DNA of 23,747 nucleotides from Phaeocystidibacter sp965659725 (lineage in GTDB: Bacteria > Bacteroidota > Bacteroidia > Flavobacteriales > Schleiferiaceae): positions 1 through 23,747 of the forward strand of contig CBFHXG010000033.1 of the NCBI GenBank assembly GCA_965659725.1. Reading direction: 5' to 3'. The first letter of the stretch is position 1, and every line of letters starts with the position of its first letter. This document shows positions 7,378 through 15,162 of the stretch, piece after piece. A program made the position numbers and the translations under genes. Below the pieces are notes generated by a model, which searched no databases, had not been told where the DNA came from, and worked only from the letters and a program-made list of their open reading frames with translations.

Positions 7378-8009
7378 TGGAACGTACGGTCATTAATACC
7401 ACAGGAAAAGACTCCGGACGTAAGGTGAAGCTCAACGATGGCATCTTTGCTATCGAACCAAACGAGCACGCCATTTATTTGGATGTCAAGCAGTACCTCG
7501 CTAACCAGCGTCAGGGTACACACAAGGTGAAGGCTCGTGCAGAAGTTTCTCGTACGACCAAGAAGCACCACCGTCAGAAAGGTACAGGTGGAGCACGTTA
7601 TGGTTCATTGAAAGGTCCTTTGCACCGCGGAGGTGGAACGGCTTTCGGTCCAGAACCACGTGACTACGGATTCAAACTCAACAAGAAGGTCAAGCAGTTG
7701 GCTCGTCGCTCAGCTTTGAGCATGAAAGCGAAGAACGACCAATTGATCGTGTTGGAGGACTTGAGTTTTGAACTACCTAAGACCAAGCAATACGGTGAGA
7801 TCCTCAAGTCTTTGGGCTTGAATGACAAAAAAAGCGTTGTAGTCGTTGCTGACTCAAATAAAAACGTATATTTGTCATCCCGAAATTTTAAGGGGTCGAA
7901 AGTTGTAACAGCCTCTGAATTAAGCACTTACCAGATTATGAATGCTGGAACACTAGTGCTAACAGAAGGTTCGATTGAAAGAATTGAGAACGTATTAAGC
8001 CAAAAGTGA
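7377..8009 (+). CDS. rplD: 50S ribosomal protein L4
   Basis: L4 (210 residues) binds 23S rRNA domain I and sends an extended loop into the peptide exit tunnel. The loop and its surroundings are recognisable as RQKGTGGARYGSLKGPLHRGGG and FGPEPRDYGFKLNKKVK, given by key parts. The A of its ATG is the last base of the rplC stop, and its own stop TGA overlaps the rplW start (TGATG at 8007-8011). In E. coli L4 represses its own operon by attenuation and translational control. Whether that applies here cannot be told, since there is no S10 leader before rpsJ. Confidence 0.97.
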   Translation: MERTVINTTGKDSGRKVKLNDGIFAIEPNEHAIYLDVKQYLANQRQGTHKVKARAEVSRTTKKHHRQKGTGGARYGSLKGPLHRGGGTAFGPEPRDYGFKLNKKVKQLARRSALSMKAKNDQLIVLEDLSFELPKTKQYGEILKSLGLNDKKSVVVVADSNKNVYLSSRNFKGSKVVTASELSTYQIMNAGTLVLTEGSIERIENVLSQK

Positions 8010-8302
8010 TGGAGAATATCTTGATCCGTCCGATCATCACAGAGAAGGCCACGGCCGACCAAGAGGAGCGCAATCGCTACTCCTTCGTTGTGCGTCGTGA
8101 TGCCAACAAAGTGGAGATCAAGAAAGCAGTAGAAGCGTTCTACGGCGTCAACGTGGAGGCTGTTCGTACGCAAGTTGTTGCGGCTCGTAAAATGAGTCGT
8201 TACACAAAAGGCGGTTTGATCGAAGGATCTAAGTCTGCATACAAAAAAGCTATCGTAGACGTCGCCGAAGGTGAAATGATTGACATCTACAGCAATATTT
8301 AA
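8009..8302 (+). CDS. rplW: 50S ribosomal protein L23
   Basis: L23 (97 residues) lies at the mouth of the exit tunnel and is the docking site for trigger factor and the signal recognition particle. Recognised by LIRPIITEKAT at the N-terminus, NRYSFVVRRDANKVEIKKAVE, and a short C-terminus ending IDIYSNI as in other Bacteroidota. I place the start at ATG 8009, which overlaps the rplD stop by one base. A GTG three bases upstream is in frame but adds only one residue and would lie across the rplD stop codon. rplB follows after 5 nt. Confidence 0.96.
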   Translation: MENILIRPIITEKATADQEERNRYSFVVRRDANKVEIKKAVEAFYGVNVEAVRTQVVAARKMSRYTKGGLIEGSKSAYKKAIVDVAEGEMIDIYSNI

Positions 8303-8307
8303 TAGCC

Positions 8308-9132
8308 ATGGGTGTAAGAAAACTAAAACCGACATCGCCAGGACAACGTTTTCGTGTTGTTAACGAATTCTCGGCGATTACTTCAGCCGCTCCGGAGAAG
8401 TCCTTGTTGAAAGGAAAGAAGCGCAGTGGCGGACGTAACAATACCGGTAAAATGACCATGCGCTACATCGGCGGGGGTCATAAGAAGAGCTACCGTGTGA
8501 TCGACTTCAAGCGTGACAAGAAGGACATCCCGGGTACAGTAAAGAGCATCGAATACGATCCGAACCGTACAGCATTTATCGCTTTGGTGGTATATCCTGA
8601 TGGTGAGAAGCGTTATGTGATCGCTCAGAACGGACTTCAGGTTGGACAGACGATCTTGAGTGGTTCTAATATCGCTCCTGAAGTTGGCAACTCAATGCCA
8701 TTGTCTGATCTACCGTTGGGTACAGTAGTTAGCTGTATCGAATTGCGTCCTGGACAAGGAGCTGCAATTGCACGTTCAGCTGGTAGCTTTGCTCAGTTGT
8801 TGGCACGTGATGGCAAGTACGCTATCCTTAAGATGCCTAGCGGTGAAACCCGCATGGTATTGGTAAGCTGCTTGGCAACTGTAGGTGTGGTTAGCAACAG
8901 CGACAATCAGCAGGTTGTTAGCGGTAAGGCTGGTCGCAATCGCTGGAAGGGTCGTCGTCCACGAACACGTGGCGTTGCAATGAACCCTGTCGATCACCCG
9001 ATGGGTGGTGGTGAAGGACGTGCAAGTGGTGGTCACCCACGCTCACGTACTGGAGTTCCAGCTAAGGGTTACAAGACCCGTACGCCTAAGAAGGCGTCGA
9101 ACCGTTACATCATCGAAAGACGAAAGAAATAA
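8308..9132 (+). CDS. rplB: 50S ribosomal protein L2
   Basis: L2 (274 residues) is one of the most conserved 50S proteins. It is needed for subunit association and peptidyl-transferase activity. Visible signatures include the start MGVRKLKPTSPGQRF, GKMTMRYIGGGHKKSYRVID, the central GDG-like PLGTVVSCIELRPGQGAAIARSAG and the C-terminal MNPVDHPMGGGEGRASGGHP. The latter carries His230, equivalent to the functionally important His229 of E. coli. Length is normal for the family. It lies 5 nt after rplW and 10 nt before rpsS. Confidence 0.98.
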   Translation: MGVRKLKPTSPGQRFRVVNEFSAITSAAPEKSLLKGKKRSGGRNNTGKMTMRYIGGGHKKSYRVIDFKRDKKDIPGTVKSIEYDPNRTAFIALVVYPDGEKRYVIAQNGLQVGQTILSGSNIAPEVGNSMPLSDLPLGTVVSCIELRPGQGAAIARSAGSFAQLLARDGKYAILKMPSGETRMVLVSCLATVGVVSNSDNQQVVSGKAGRNRWKGRRPRTRGVAMNPVDHPMGGGEGRASGGHPRSRTGVPAKGYKTRTPKKASNRYIIERRKK

Positions 9133-9142
9133 TTAAGAGGAT

Positions 9143-9424
9143 ATGGCTCGTTCGCTGAAAAAAGGACCTTACATCCACTACAAGCTCGAGAAGAAAGTTC
9201 TCGCGAATGTTGAGTCTGGCAAGAAGACTGTAGTTAAGACTTGGTCTCGTGCTTCCATGATCTCTCCGGAGTTTGTGGGTCAGACGATTGCTGTGCACAA
9301 CGGTCGCACTTTCGTGCCGGTGTATGTAACTGAGAATATGGTAGGTCACAAACTAGGAGAATTCGCACCAACGCGTACTTTCCGTGGCCACTCTGGTAAT
9401 AAGAAGGACAAAGGCAAACGATAA
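9143..9424 (+). CDS. rpsS: 30S ribosomal protein S19
   Basis: S19 (93 residues) forms a complex with S13 in the 30S head and contacts the A-site tRNA side of the subunit interface. It begins MARSLKKGPYI and contains the family hallmark VYVTENMVGHKLGEFAPTRTFRGH, read as ENMVGHKLGEFAPTR and FRGH. The start is preceded by AAGAGGAT, one of the few purine-rich sequences before a start codon in this cluster, but at only 2-3 nt spacing it is unlikely to be a working Shine-Dalgarno site. Confidence 0.98.
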   Translation: MARSLKKGPYIHYKLEKKVLANVESGKKTVVKTWSRASMISPEFVGQTIAVHNGRTFVPVYVTENMVGHKLGEFAPTRTFRGHSGNKKDKGKR

Positions 9425-9435
9425 CGACAAACGAA

Positions 9436-9861
9436 ATGGGTGTACGTAAACGTAACAGAGCAGAAGCTCTGAAGGCAGCCAAGAAGGAAAAGGCGATTGC
9501 CAGCTTGCGCAACTGTCCTACTTCACCACGCAAAATGCGTTTGGTAGCGGATCAGATCCGTGGAGTAGAGGTTGAGAAGGCAATGTTCATGTTGCAACAT
9601 TCGCCAAAAGAGGCCGCAGGTCGTTTGGAGAAATTGCTTCGTTCTGCCTTGGCCAACTGGGAATCAAAGAATGAAGGTAAGCGCATTGAAGAGAGCAATT
9701 TGATTGTTCAAGAGATTCAAGTTGACAGTGCTCGCATGTTGAAGCGTATTCAACCTGCACCGCAAGGTCGCGCACACCGCATTCGCAAGCGTTCCAACCA
9801 CGTTACAATGATCGTGGGTAGCGCTGCTACAGAAGAAGTGAACGAGACTACTGAAGCCTAA
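9436..9861 (+). CDS. rplV: 50S ribosomal protein L22
   Basis: L22 (141 residues) has a beta-hairpin that lines the narrow part of the exit tunnel with L4. The core is clear: CPTSPRKMRLVADQIRG, LRSALANWESKN and the hairpin end GRAHRIRKRSNHVTMIVG. Compared with the E. coli protein (110 residues) it has an N-terminal extension of about 25 residues, rich in Lys/Ala/Arg (MGVRKRNRAEALKAAKKEK), and a short acidic tail (EEVNETTEA). Both features are common in Bacteroidota L22. It lies 11 nt from each neighbour. Confidence 0.97.
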   Translation: MGVRKRNRAEALKAAKKEKAIASLRNCPTSPRKMRLVADQIRGVEVEKAMFMLQHSPKEAAGRLEKLLRSALANWESKNEGKRIEESNLIVQEIQVDSARMLKRIQPAPQGRAHRIRKRSNHVTMIVGSAATEEVNETTEA

Positions 9862-9872
9862 TAAACGAGATA

Positions 9873-10589
9873 ATGGGACAAAAGACGAACCCGATCGGGA
9901 ACCGACTAGGATACATTAGAGGCTGGGAGAGCAATTGGTTTGGCGGTAATAACTACGGCGATAAGCTCGCTGAAGACGCAAAGATCCGTGAGTACCTTTA
10001 CGCTCGACTTACAAAAGCCAGTGTATCGCGCATCATCATCGAGCGCACCTTGAAGCTCGTTACTGTAACGATCACCACGGCACGTCCGGGTATCATCATC
10101 GGTAAAGGCGGACAAGAAGTAGATAAGTTACGTGAAGAGTTGAAGAAGCTCACTAAGAAGGAGGTTCAGATCAACATCTTCGAGATTAAGCGACCTGAGT
10201 TGGATGCCAGATTGGTAGCTGACAGTGTTGCACGCCAATTGGAAGGACGTATCTCTTTCCGTCGCGCTGTGAAAATGGCGATCGGTGCGGCAATGCGTAT
10301 GGGAGCTGAAGGAATCAAGATCCAGGTGTCTGGTCGTTTGAATGGTGCAGAGATGTCTCGTTCAGAGATGTTCAAGGACGGACGTACTCCGTTGCACACA
10401 TTCCGCGCTGATATCGATTATCACCACTCTGAAGCACACACCACGTATGGTCGTATCGGAGTGAAGGTGTGGATCATGAAAGGCGAGGTGTATGGCAAGC
10501 GCGACTTGTCGAACATGCTCGGTAACGTAAAGAAAGCCGGCGGAGGTAACCAGAAAGGTGGACCGAAGCGTAGAGGCGGAAAGAAATAA
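9873..10589 (+). CDS. rpsC: 30S ribosomal protein S3
   Basis: S3 (238 residues) lies at the mRNA entry pore with S4 and S5 and contributes to mRNA unwinding. The start MGQKTNPIGNRLG, a type II KH domain with the GxxG loop GKGG at residues 77-80 (in PGIIIGKGGQEVDKL), and the C-terminal domain with GRLNGAEMSRSE and ADIDYHHSEAHTTYG-(R)-IGVKVWI are all present. The protein ends in a Gly/Lys/Arg-rich tail, as in other S3 proteins. rplP starts 26 nt downstream. Confidence 0.98.
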   Translation: MGQKTNPIGNRLGYIRGWESNWFGGNNYGDKLAEDAKIREYLYARLTKASVSRIIIERTLKLVTVTITTARPGIIIGKGGQEVDKLREELKKLTKKEVQINIFEIKRPELDARLVADSVARQLEGRISFRRAVKMAIGAAMRMGAEGIKIQVSGRLNGAEMSRSEMFKDGRTPLHTFRADIDYHHSEAHTTYGRIGVKVWIMKGEVYGKRDLSNMLGNVKKAGGGNQKGGPKRRGGKK

Positions 10590-10615
10590 TCTGAGGAAAT
10601 TAAACCGGCGTACAG

Positions 10616-11035
10616 ATGTTATCACCGAAACGTACGAAGCATAGAAAGACGCACAAAGGCCGCATGAAGGGTAATGCCCAGCGCGGTACCCAATTGGCTT
10701 ATGGCTCTTTTGGAATCAAATCTTTGGACTCAGTATGGATGACCGCTCGTCAGATCGAGGCCGCCCGTATCGCCGCAACGCGTTACATGAAGCGTGAAGG
10801 TCAGATGTGGATCCGCATTTTCCCTGACAAGCCAATTACGAAGAAGCCTCTCGAGGTACGTATGGGTAAGGGTAAAGGTGCTCCTGAGTACTGGGCAGCA
10901 GTTGTGAAACCAGGGCGTATGCTCTTTGAACTCGATGGTGTTCCATACGAGGTAGCTAAAGAAGCATTGCGTTTGGCAGCACAGAAATTGCCAGTGCGTA
11001 CCAAGTTTGTTGTAAGAAGAGATTTTGAAGCTTAA
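10616..11035 (+). CDS. rplP: 50S ribosomal protein L16
   Basis: L16 (139 residues) is a late-assembly protein next to the A-site and the 5S rRNA, and organises the A-tRNA binding region. It begins MLSPKRTKHRKTHKGRMKG and carries GSFGIKSL, the basic central stretch GQMWIRIFPDKPITKKPLE and the family hallmark GKGKGAPEYWAAVVKPGRML. Length is normal. rpmC begins 4 nt after the stop. Confidence 0.98.
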   Translation: MLSPKRTKHRKTHKGRMKGNAQRGTQLAYGSFGIKSLDSVWMTARQIEAARIAATRYMKREGQMWIRIFPDKPITKKPLEVRMGKGKGAPEYWAAVVKPGRMLFELDGVPYEVAKEALRLAAQKLPVRTKFVVRRDFEA

Positions 11036-11039
11036 TACG

Positions 11040-11249
11040 ATGAAACAGTCAGAAATCACAGGTCTAACGACCGAAGAGCTTCAGGAGCATTTGGTAGAGT
11101 TCGAGCAGAACCTAACCAAGATGCGAATGACTCACCACATCAGTCCATTGGAGAACCCAATGAGCTTGCGTGCTACTCGTAAAGATGTTGCTCGTATCAA
11201 GACTGAGTTGGCCAAGAGAAATAAAGAGGCTTCAGAAGCAAAAGCATAA
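11040..11249 (+). CDS. rpmC: 50S ribosomal protein L29
   Basis: L29 (69 residues) is a small helical-hairpin protein near the tunnel exit, next to L23. It starts MKQSEITGLTTEELQEHLVE, contains the family pattern LRMT-like KMRMTHHISPLENPMSLRATRKDVARIKTE (given by MRMTHHISPLENP and RKDVARIKTE) and ends with an Ala/Glu/Lys-rich tail. I start it at ATG 11040. A TTG fifteen bases earlier is in frame but lies inside rplP and would add non-conserved residues. Confidence 0.96.
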   Translation: MKQSEITGLTTEELQEHLVEFEQNLTKMRMTHHISPLENPMSLRATRKDVARIKTELAKRNKEASEAKA

Positions 11250-11255
11250 CACGCG

Positions 11256-11516
11256 ATGGAAACAAAGAGAAATCTCCGTAAAGAGCGTACTGGGGTGGTA
11301 ACAAGCTCCAAGATGAACAAGACCGTTACGGTAAACGTGCAACGTCGCGTTAAGCACCCATTGTACGGTAAGTTCGTCAACTTCAGCAAGAAGTTTCATG
11401 CACATGATGAAACCAATGATTGCAACGAAGGAGACACCGTACGCATCATGGAAACACGTCCACTCAGCAAGACTAAGAAGTGGAGAGTAGTCGAAATCAT
11501 CGAAAGGGCTAAGTAA
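11256..11516 (+). CDS. rpsQ: 30S ribosomal protein S17
   Basis: S17 (86 residues) is a primary 16S rRNA-binding protein with an OB fold, needed early in 30S assembly. Recognised from the start RNLRKERTGVVTSSKMNKTV, the central HPLYGKFV and KKFHAHDETN stretches, and the C-terminal ETRPLSKTKKWRVVEIIERA. rplN begins one base after the stop, so coupling of the two is likely. Confidence 0.97.
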   Translation: METKRNLRKERTGVVTSSKMNKTVTVNVQRRVKHPLYGKFVNFSKKFHAHDETNDCNEGDTVRIMETRPLSKTKKWRVVEIIERAK

Positions 11517-11517
11517 G

Positions 11518-11886
11518 ATGGTACAACAGGAATCAAGACTTAAAGTAGCCGATAACACAGGAGCGAAAGAGGTGCTATGCATCCGCGTTCTTGGAGGCAC
11601 GAAGCGTCGTTACGCTTCTGTAGGCGATAAGATCGTCGTTTCGGTGAAGCAAGCCACTCCTTCCGGCAACGTGAAGAAGGGCTCAGTTTCAACGGCAGTA
11701 GTAGTGCGCACGAAGAAAGAAGTACGTCGTCCAGACGGATCATATATCCGCTTTGATGATAACGCTTGTGTTCTTCTCAACGCTACAGGCGAAATGCGCG
11801 GAACGCGTGTGTTCGGTCCAGTAGCACGTGAGTTGCGCGACCGTCAGTTCATGAAGATTGTATCTCTTGCGCCTGAGGTGCTTTAA
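11518..11886 (+). CDS. rplN: 50S ribosomal protein L14
   Basis: L14 (122 residues, the standard length) lies at the subunit interface of the 50S, contacts L19 and 16S rRNA in an intersubunit bridge, and is the docking site of the silencing factor RsfS. It starts MVQQESRLKVADNTGAKE and carries GGTKRRYASVGD, RPDGSYIRFDDNACVLLN and the invariant C-terminal GTRVFGPVARELRD. In E. coli this is the first gene of the spc operon. Here there is no gap for a promoter before it. Confidence 0.98.
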   Translation: MVQQESRLKVADNTGAKEVLCIRVLGGTKRRYASVGDKIVVSVKQATPSGNVKKGSVSTAVVVRTKKEVRRPDGSYIRFDDNACVLLNATGEMRGTRVFGPVARELRDRQFMKIVSLAPEVL

Positions 11887-11905
11887 TCGAATAATGAGAG
11901 AAGCA

Positions 11906-12223
11906 ATGGCAAAGTTTCACATTAGAAAGGGAGACAGCGTACAAGTGATAGCAGGTAACTCGAAAGGAGCTACTGGCCGCGTGATTCGTATGATCCCAAA
12001 GCAAAACCGTGCCGTCGTAGAAGGCGTGAACATGGTATCTAAGCACCAGAAGCCTAGTGCTTCTAACCCGCAAGGGGGTATTGTAAAAATGGAGGCTCCT
12101 ATCCACATCTCCAACTTGATGTTGGTAGATCCGAAGGAGAACGTTCCTACTCGTGTTGGACGTCGTGTCGAAGACGGTAAGATCGTTCGTTACGCTAAGA
12201 AATCAGGAGAGGTAATCAAGTAA
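11906..12223 (+). CDS. rplX: 50S ribosomal protein L24
   Basis: L24 (105 residues from this start) is an assembly initiator for the 50S and sits at the tunnel exit. A KOW motif is visible (KGDSVQVIAGNSKGATGRVI) followed by the family stretch VVEGVNMVSKH and PIHISNLML. I choose ATG 11906 (MAKFHIRKGD) because family members begin just before this basic motif. ATG 11894, twelve bases earlier and in frame (MREAMAKF), is a real alternative. A longer reading frame back to 11858 overlaps rplN and is not credible. The stop overlaps the rplE start by one base (TAATG at 12221-12225). Confidence 0.95.
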   Translation: MAKFHIRKGDSVQVIAGNSKGATGRVIRMIPKQNRAVVEGVNMVSKHQKPSASNPQGGIVKMEAPIHISNLMLVDPKENVPTRVGRRVEDGKIVRYAKKSGEVIK

Positions 12224-12768
12224 TGGATATGACACCAAGACTTAGAAGCGTTTACCGCGAGAAAGTAGTACCGGCCCTCACTGAGGAGTTCGGTTACAAG
12301 AACCACATGGAGGTTCCTCGTCTGCAAAAGATCGTTCTTAGCCAAGGTATTGGCGCAGCTGTGGCTGACAAGAAGATGATCGAGTATGCAGTAGACGAAT
12401 TGACAATAATCGCCGGTCAGAAGGCTGTGATGACAAAGTCGAAGAAGGACATTTCGAACTTCAAACTCCGTAAGGGGATGCCGATCGGTGCGCGCGTTAC
12501 ATTGCGCAGCGAGCGCATGTACGAATTCTTGGATCGTTTGATCTCGGCTTCATTGCCTCGTATCCGCGATTTCCAAGGGATCAAGGATGGATTTGACGGA
12601 CGTGGTAACTATACACTAGGTATCACCGAGCAGATCATCTTCCCTGAGATCGAGATCGACAAGGTGAATAACATCACCGGTATGGACATCACATTCGTAA
12701 CCACCGCGAAGACGGACAAGGAGGCGAAAGCCTTGTTGAAAGCTTTCGGATTACCTTTTAAAAAGTAA
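12223..12768 (+). CDS. rplE: 50S ribosomal protein L5
   Basis: L5 (181 residues) binds 5S rRNA in the central protuberance and contacts the P-site tRNA. The start MDMTPRLRSVYREKVVP aligns with the usual M-x-x-TPRL start, so the overlapping ATG at 12223 is preferred over the in-frame ATG at 12229. Conserved stretches include VPRLQKIVLSQGIG, GQKAVMTKSKKDISNFKLR and RDFQGIKDGFDGRGNYTLGI, given by RDFQGI and GRGNYTLGI. Length is normal. Confidence 0.97.
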   Translation: MDMTPRLRSVYREKVVPALTEEFGYKNHMEVPRLQKIVLSQGIGAAVADKKMIEYAVDELTIIAGQKAVMTKSKKDISNFKLRKGMPIGARVTLRSERMYEFLDRLISASLPRIRDFQGIKDGFDGRGNYTLGITEQIIFPEIEIDKVNNITGMDITFVTTAKTDKEAKALLKAFGLPFKK

Positions 12769-12774
12769 GCAACG

Positions 12775-13044
12775 ATGGCTAAAGAATCAATGAAGGCCCG
12801 CGAGGCCAAGCGTCAGAAACTCGTAGATAAGTACGCTGAGAAGCGTCAGGCTCTCAAGGAAGCTGGCGATTACGAGGCGCTACAGAAGCTTCCTAAGAAT
12901 GCTTCTCCGGTTCGTTTGCACAACCGTTGCAAACTCACTGGTCGTCCGCGCGGATACATGCGTCAGTTCGGTCTTTCACGCGTTATGTTCCGTGAAATGG
13001 CGAACAAGGGTCTCATCCCAGGCGTGAAGAAAGCTAGTTGGTAA
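12775..13044 (+). CDS. rpsN: 30S ribosomal protein S14, zinc-free form
   Basis: S14 (89 residues) binds the 30S head with S3 and S10 late in assembly. It is the long form that lacks the CxxC-type zinc-binding cysteines: the start MAKESMKAREAKRQKLVDKY, the central KLPKNASPVRLHNRCKLTGRPRG and the end FREMANKGLIPGVKKASW match that class. Only one cysteine (in HNRCK) remains. This form does not depend on zinc and agrees with the zinc-free S4 and L36 encoded nearby. rplE ends 6 nt upstream. Confidence 0.97.
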   Translation: MAKESMKAREAKRQKLVDKYAEKRQALKEAGDYEALQKLPKNASPVRLHNRCKLTGRPRGYMRQFGLSRVMFREMANKGLIPGVKKASW

Positions 13045-13063
13045 ATAGAATAAAGCGAAAGAG

Positions 13064-13465
13064 ATGATCACAGATCCAATCGCCGATTTCCTGACAAGAA
13101 TCAGGAATGCTGCCAAGGCAGGCCACAAAGTGGTTGAGATCCCGGCTTCAAAGTTGAAGACCGAGATGACAAAGATTTTAGTAGATCAAGGTTATGCCTT
13201 GAGCTACAAAGTAGCCGAAGACGAAGGTCCTCAAGGTACGATCAAGATCGCCTTGAAGTACGATGCGGCAACGAAGCAACCAGCATTCCGTGGATTGCAG
13301 CGTGTATCTAAGCCGGGCTTGCGTCAATATTCAAATACAGACTCTCTTCCTCGCGTGAAGAACGGTTTGGGCATCGCTATCCTCAGCACCTCACAAGGTT
13401 TGATGACAGATAAGCAAGCTCGCGCCAACAAGGTGGGTGGAGAAGTATTGTGCTACGTTTATTAA
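13064..13465 (+). CDS. rpsH: 30S ribosomal protein S8
   Basis: S8 (133 residues) is a primary binder of the 16S rRNA central domain and, in E. coli, the translational repressor of the spc operon at the L5 start. The N-terminus DPIADFLTRIRNA, the central basic patch and the C-terminal NGLGIAILSTSQGLMTD followed by GGEVLCYVY are diagnostic. I see no obvious copy of the S8 target hairpin near rplE, but such sites are hard to call by eye. Confidence 0.98.
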   Translation: MITDPIADFLTRIRNAAKAGHKVVEIPASKLKTEMTKILVDQGYALSYKVAEDEGPQGTIKIALKYDAATKQPAFRGLQRVSKPGLRQYSNTDSLPRVKNGLGIAILSTSQGLMTDKQARANKVGGEVLCYVY

Positions 13466-13483
13466 ACAGCAAAGAATTAGACC

Positions 13484-14041
13484 ATGTCAAGGATTGGTAA
13501 AGCTCCCGTCACTATTCCCGAAGGGGTCGATGTACAGATCAACGGAAACGTTGTAACTGTAAAAGGCAAGTTGGGTGAACTTTCTTGTACGATCACTGAG
13601 ACGACCATCTCAGCGAAAATGGAAGAAGGAACTCTCATCGTTGAGCGCGAGAACGAAGAAAAGCGTACACGTGCACAACATGGCCTTTACCGCGCATTGA
13701 TCAACAATATGGTGATCGGTGTAACTGAGGGCTTTAAGAAAGAACTCGAACTGGTTGGTGTGGGTTACCGCGCTTCTAACCAAGGACAATTGCTCGATAT
13801 CTCAGTAGGTTACTCTCACAATATCATGTTTGAGCTTCCCAAAGAGATCAACATCGAAACTAAGTCGGAGAAAGGTAAGAACCCTCTTATCACTCTTACA
13901 TCGCACGATAAGCAGCTTCTAGGAGTTGTAGCTGCGAAGATCCGCTCATTCCGCAAGCCTGAGCCTTACAAAGGAAAAGGTATTCGCTTCGTAGGTGAGC
14001 ATATTCGTAGAAAAGCTGGTAAATCTGCTGCTAAAAAATAA
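13484..14041 (+). CDS. rplF: 50S ribosomal protein L6
   Basis: L6 (185 residues) lies near the sarcin-ricin loop and the factor-binding centre. It starts MSRIGKAPVTIPEGVDV and shows the two repeated domains. The second carries VGVGYRA, the C-terminal signature KIRSFRKPEPYKGKGIRFVGE (given by RKPEPYKGKGI) and a basic tail IRRKAGKSAAKK. Length is within the usual range. rplR follows after 7 nt. Confidence 0.98.
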   Translation: MSRIGKAPVTIPEGVDVQINGNVVTVKGKLGELSCTITETTISAKMEEGTLIVERENEEKRTRAQHGLYRALINNMVIGVTEGFKKELELVGVGYRASNQGQLLDISVGYSHNIMFELPKEINIETKSEKGKNPLITLTSHDKQLLGVVAAKIRSFRKPEPYKGKGIRFVGEHIRRKAGKSAAKK

Positions 14042-14048
14042 GTAGGCA

Positions 14049-14405
14049 ATGGCACTCACTAATATCGAAAGAAGAAATCGCATCCGTCGCCGTATCCGCA
14101 AGAATGTAGCGGGTAACACGGATAGTCCTCGCCTTGCAGTTTTCCGTTCTAACAAGGAGATCTACGCTCAGTTGATCGACGATACAAACGGTAAAACTCT
14201 CCTTGCTGCATCATCATTGGACAAAAGTATCCAAGGTGCTGAAGGAACTAAGAGCGAAATAGCAAAGCTTGTAGGCAAGGCGATTGCTGAAAAAGCGTTG
14301 GAGCAAGGAATTAAGACCTGTGCATTTGACCGCGGAGGTTATTTGTATCATGGACGTGTCAAGTCTTTGGCCGAAGGTGCTAGAGAAGCCGGACTCAAAT
14401 TCTAA
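14049..14405 (+). CDS. rplR: 50S ribosomal protein L18
   Basis: L18 (118 residues) carries 5S rRNA into the 50S subunit with L5. The basic N-terminus RRNRIRRRIRKNVAG, the RLAVFRSNKEIYAQLIDD stretch and the C-terminal FDRGGYLYHGRVKSLAEGAREAGLKF (given by FDRGGYLYHGRVK and REAGLKF) are the standard family features. Length is normal for the family. It lies 7 nt after rplF and 6 nt before rpsE. Confidence 0.98.
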   Translation: MALTNIERRNRIRRRIRKNVAGNTDSPRLAVFRSNKEIYAQLIDDTNGKTLLAASSLDKSIQGAEGTKSEIAKLVGKAIAEKALEQGIKTCAFDRGGYLYHGRVKSLAEGAREAGLKF

Positions 14406-14411
14406 TAGACC

Positions 14412-14936
14412 ATGTTGAAAGGAGTTAAAAACGCAAAGACCGTAAAGCCATCAGGCCTAGAACTCGTTGATCGCCTAGTAGGTATCCAACGTGTAACTAA
14501 GGTGACAAAAGGTGGCCGTACTTTCGCATTCTCTGCGATGGTGGTTGTAGGAAATGAGAACGGTATCGCTGGTTACGGTCTCGGTAAATCAAAAGAGGTT
14601 TCCGAAGCTATCACCAAGGGAATCGAAGACGCTAAAAAGAATCTATACCGCATTCCTCTCAATGGAACTACAGTTCCTCACGAAGAGAGTGGGAAGTTTG
14701 GTGGCGCTCGCGTATTTTTGCGCCCCGCTGCTCACGGTACCGGTGTAATTGCCGGTGGTGCAATGCGCCACGTGTTGGAGAGTGCTGGTGTACACGACGT
14801 ATTGGCCAAGTCTAAGGGTTCATCCAACCCACACAACTTGGTGAAGGCAACTTTCGTTGCTCTTCTCAATATGCGTGACGCTCGCGAAGTAGCTCGTCAG
14901 CGCGGTGTGAGTGTAGACAAAGTGTTCAACGGTTGA
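14412..14936 (+). CDS. rpsE: 30S ribosomal protein S5
   Basis: S5 (174 residues) shapes the mRNA entry channel with S3 and S4 and affects decoding fidelity. It has the double-stranded RNA-binding-like N-terminal domain (LVDRLVGIQRVTKVTKGGRTF) and the glycine-rich GYGLGKSKEVSEAI. The C-terminal domain carries FLRPAAHGTGVIAGGAMR and GSSNPHNLVKATFVAL. Length is normal. rpmD begins 20 nt downstream. Confidence 0.98.
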   Translation: MLKGVKNAKTVKPSGLELVDRLVGIQRVTKVTKGGRTFAFSAMVVVGNENGIAGYGLGKSKEVSEAITKGIEDAKKNLYRIPLNGTTVPHEESGKFGGARVFLRPAAHGTGVIAGGAMRHVLESAGVHDVLAKSKGSSNPHNLVKATFVALLNMRDAREVARQRGVSVDKVFNG

Positions 14937-14956
14937 TCCACAAATAGTACAGAAAG

Positions 14957-15139
14957 ATGTCAAAAGTTAAGATCACCCAAGTTCGCAGTGCAATCAACCG
15001 CTCAGGTCGTCAGAAGAAGACCCTCGAAGCCCTTGGTTTGCGCAAGATGAACCAAACTGTAGAACACGAAGCTACAGTACAGATCAAAGGTATGATCGCT
15101 AAGGTATCACACCTCATCACTGTCGAAGAAGTACAGTAA
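14957..15139 (+). CDS. rpmD: 50S ribosomal protein L30
   Basis: L30 is a 60-residue protein on the 50S surface. The family pattern is clear in KVKITQVRSAINRSGRQKKTLEALGLRKMNQTVEHE, given by its parts QVRSAINRSGRQKKTLEALG and LRKMNQTVEH. The C-terminus MIAKVSHLITVEE fits the short bacterial form. It sits between rpsE and rplO as in nearly all spc clusters. Confidence 0.97.
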   Translation: MSKVKITQVRSAINRSGRQKKTLEALGLRKMNQTVEHEATVQIKGMIAKVSHLITVEEVQ

Positions 15140-15162
15140 CAACAGTATAAAGGATCGAAGAA

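Noticed and set aside
11858..11905. Extended L24 start at 11858 or 11894
   Set aside because: The 11858 start lies inside rplN and adds non-conserved residues. ATG 11894 is possible, but family members start at the equivalent of 11906.
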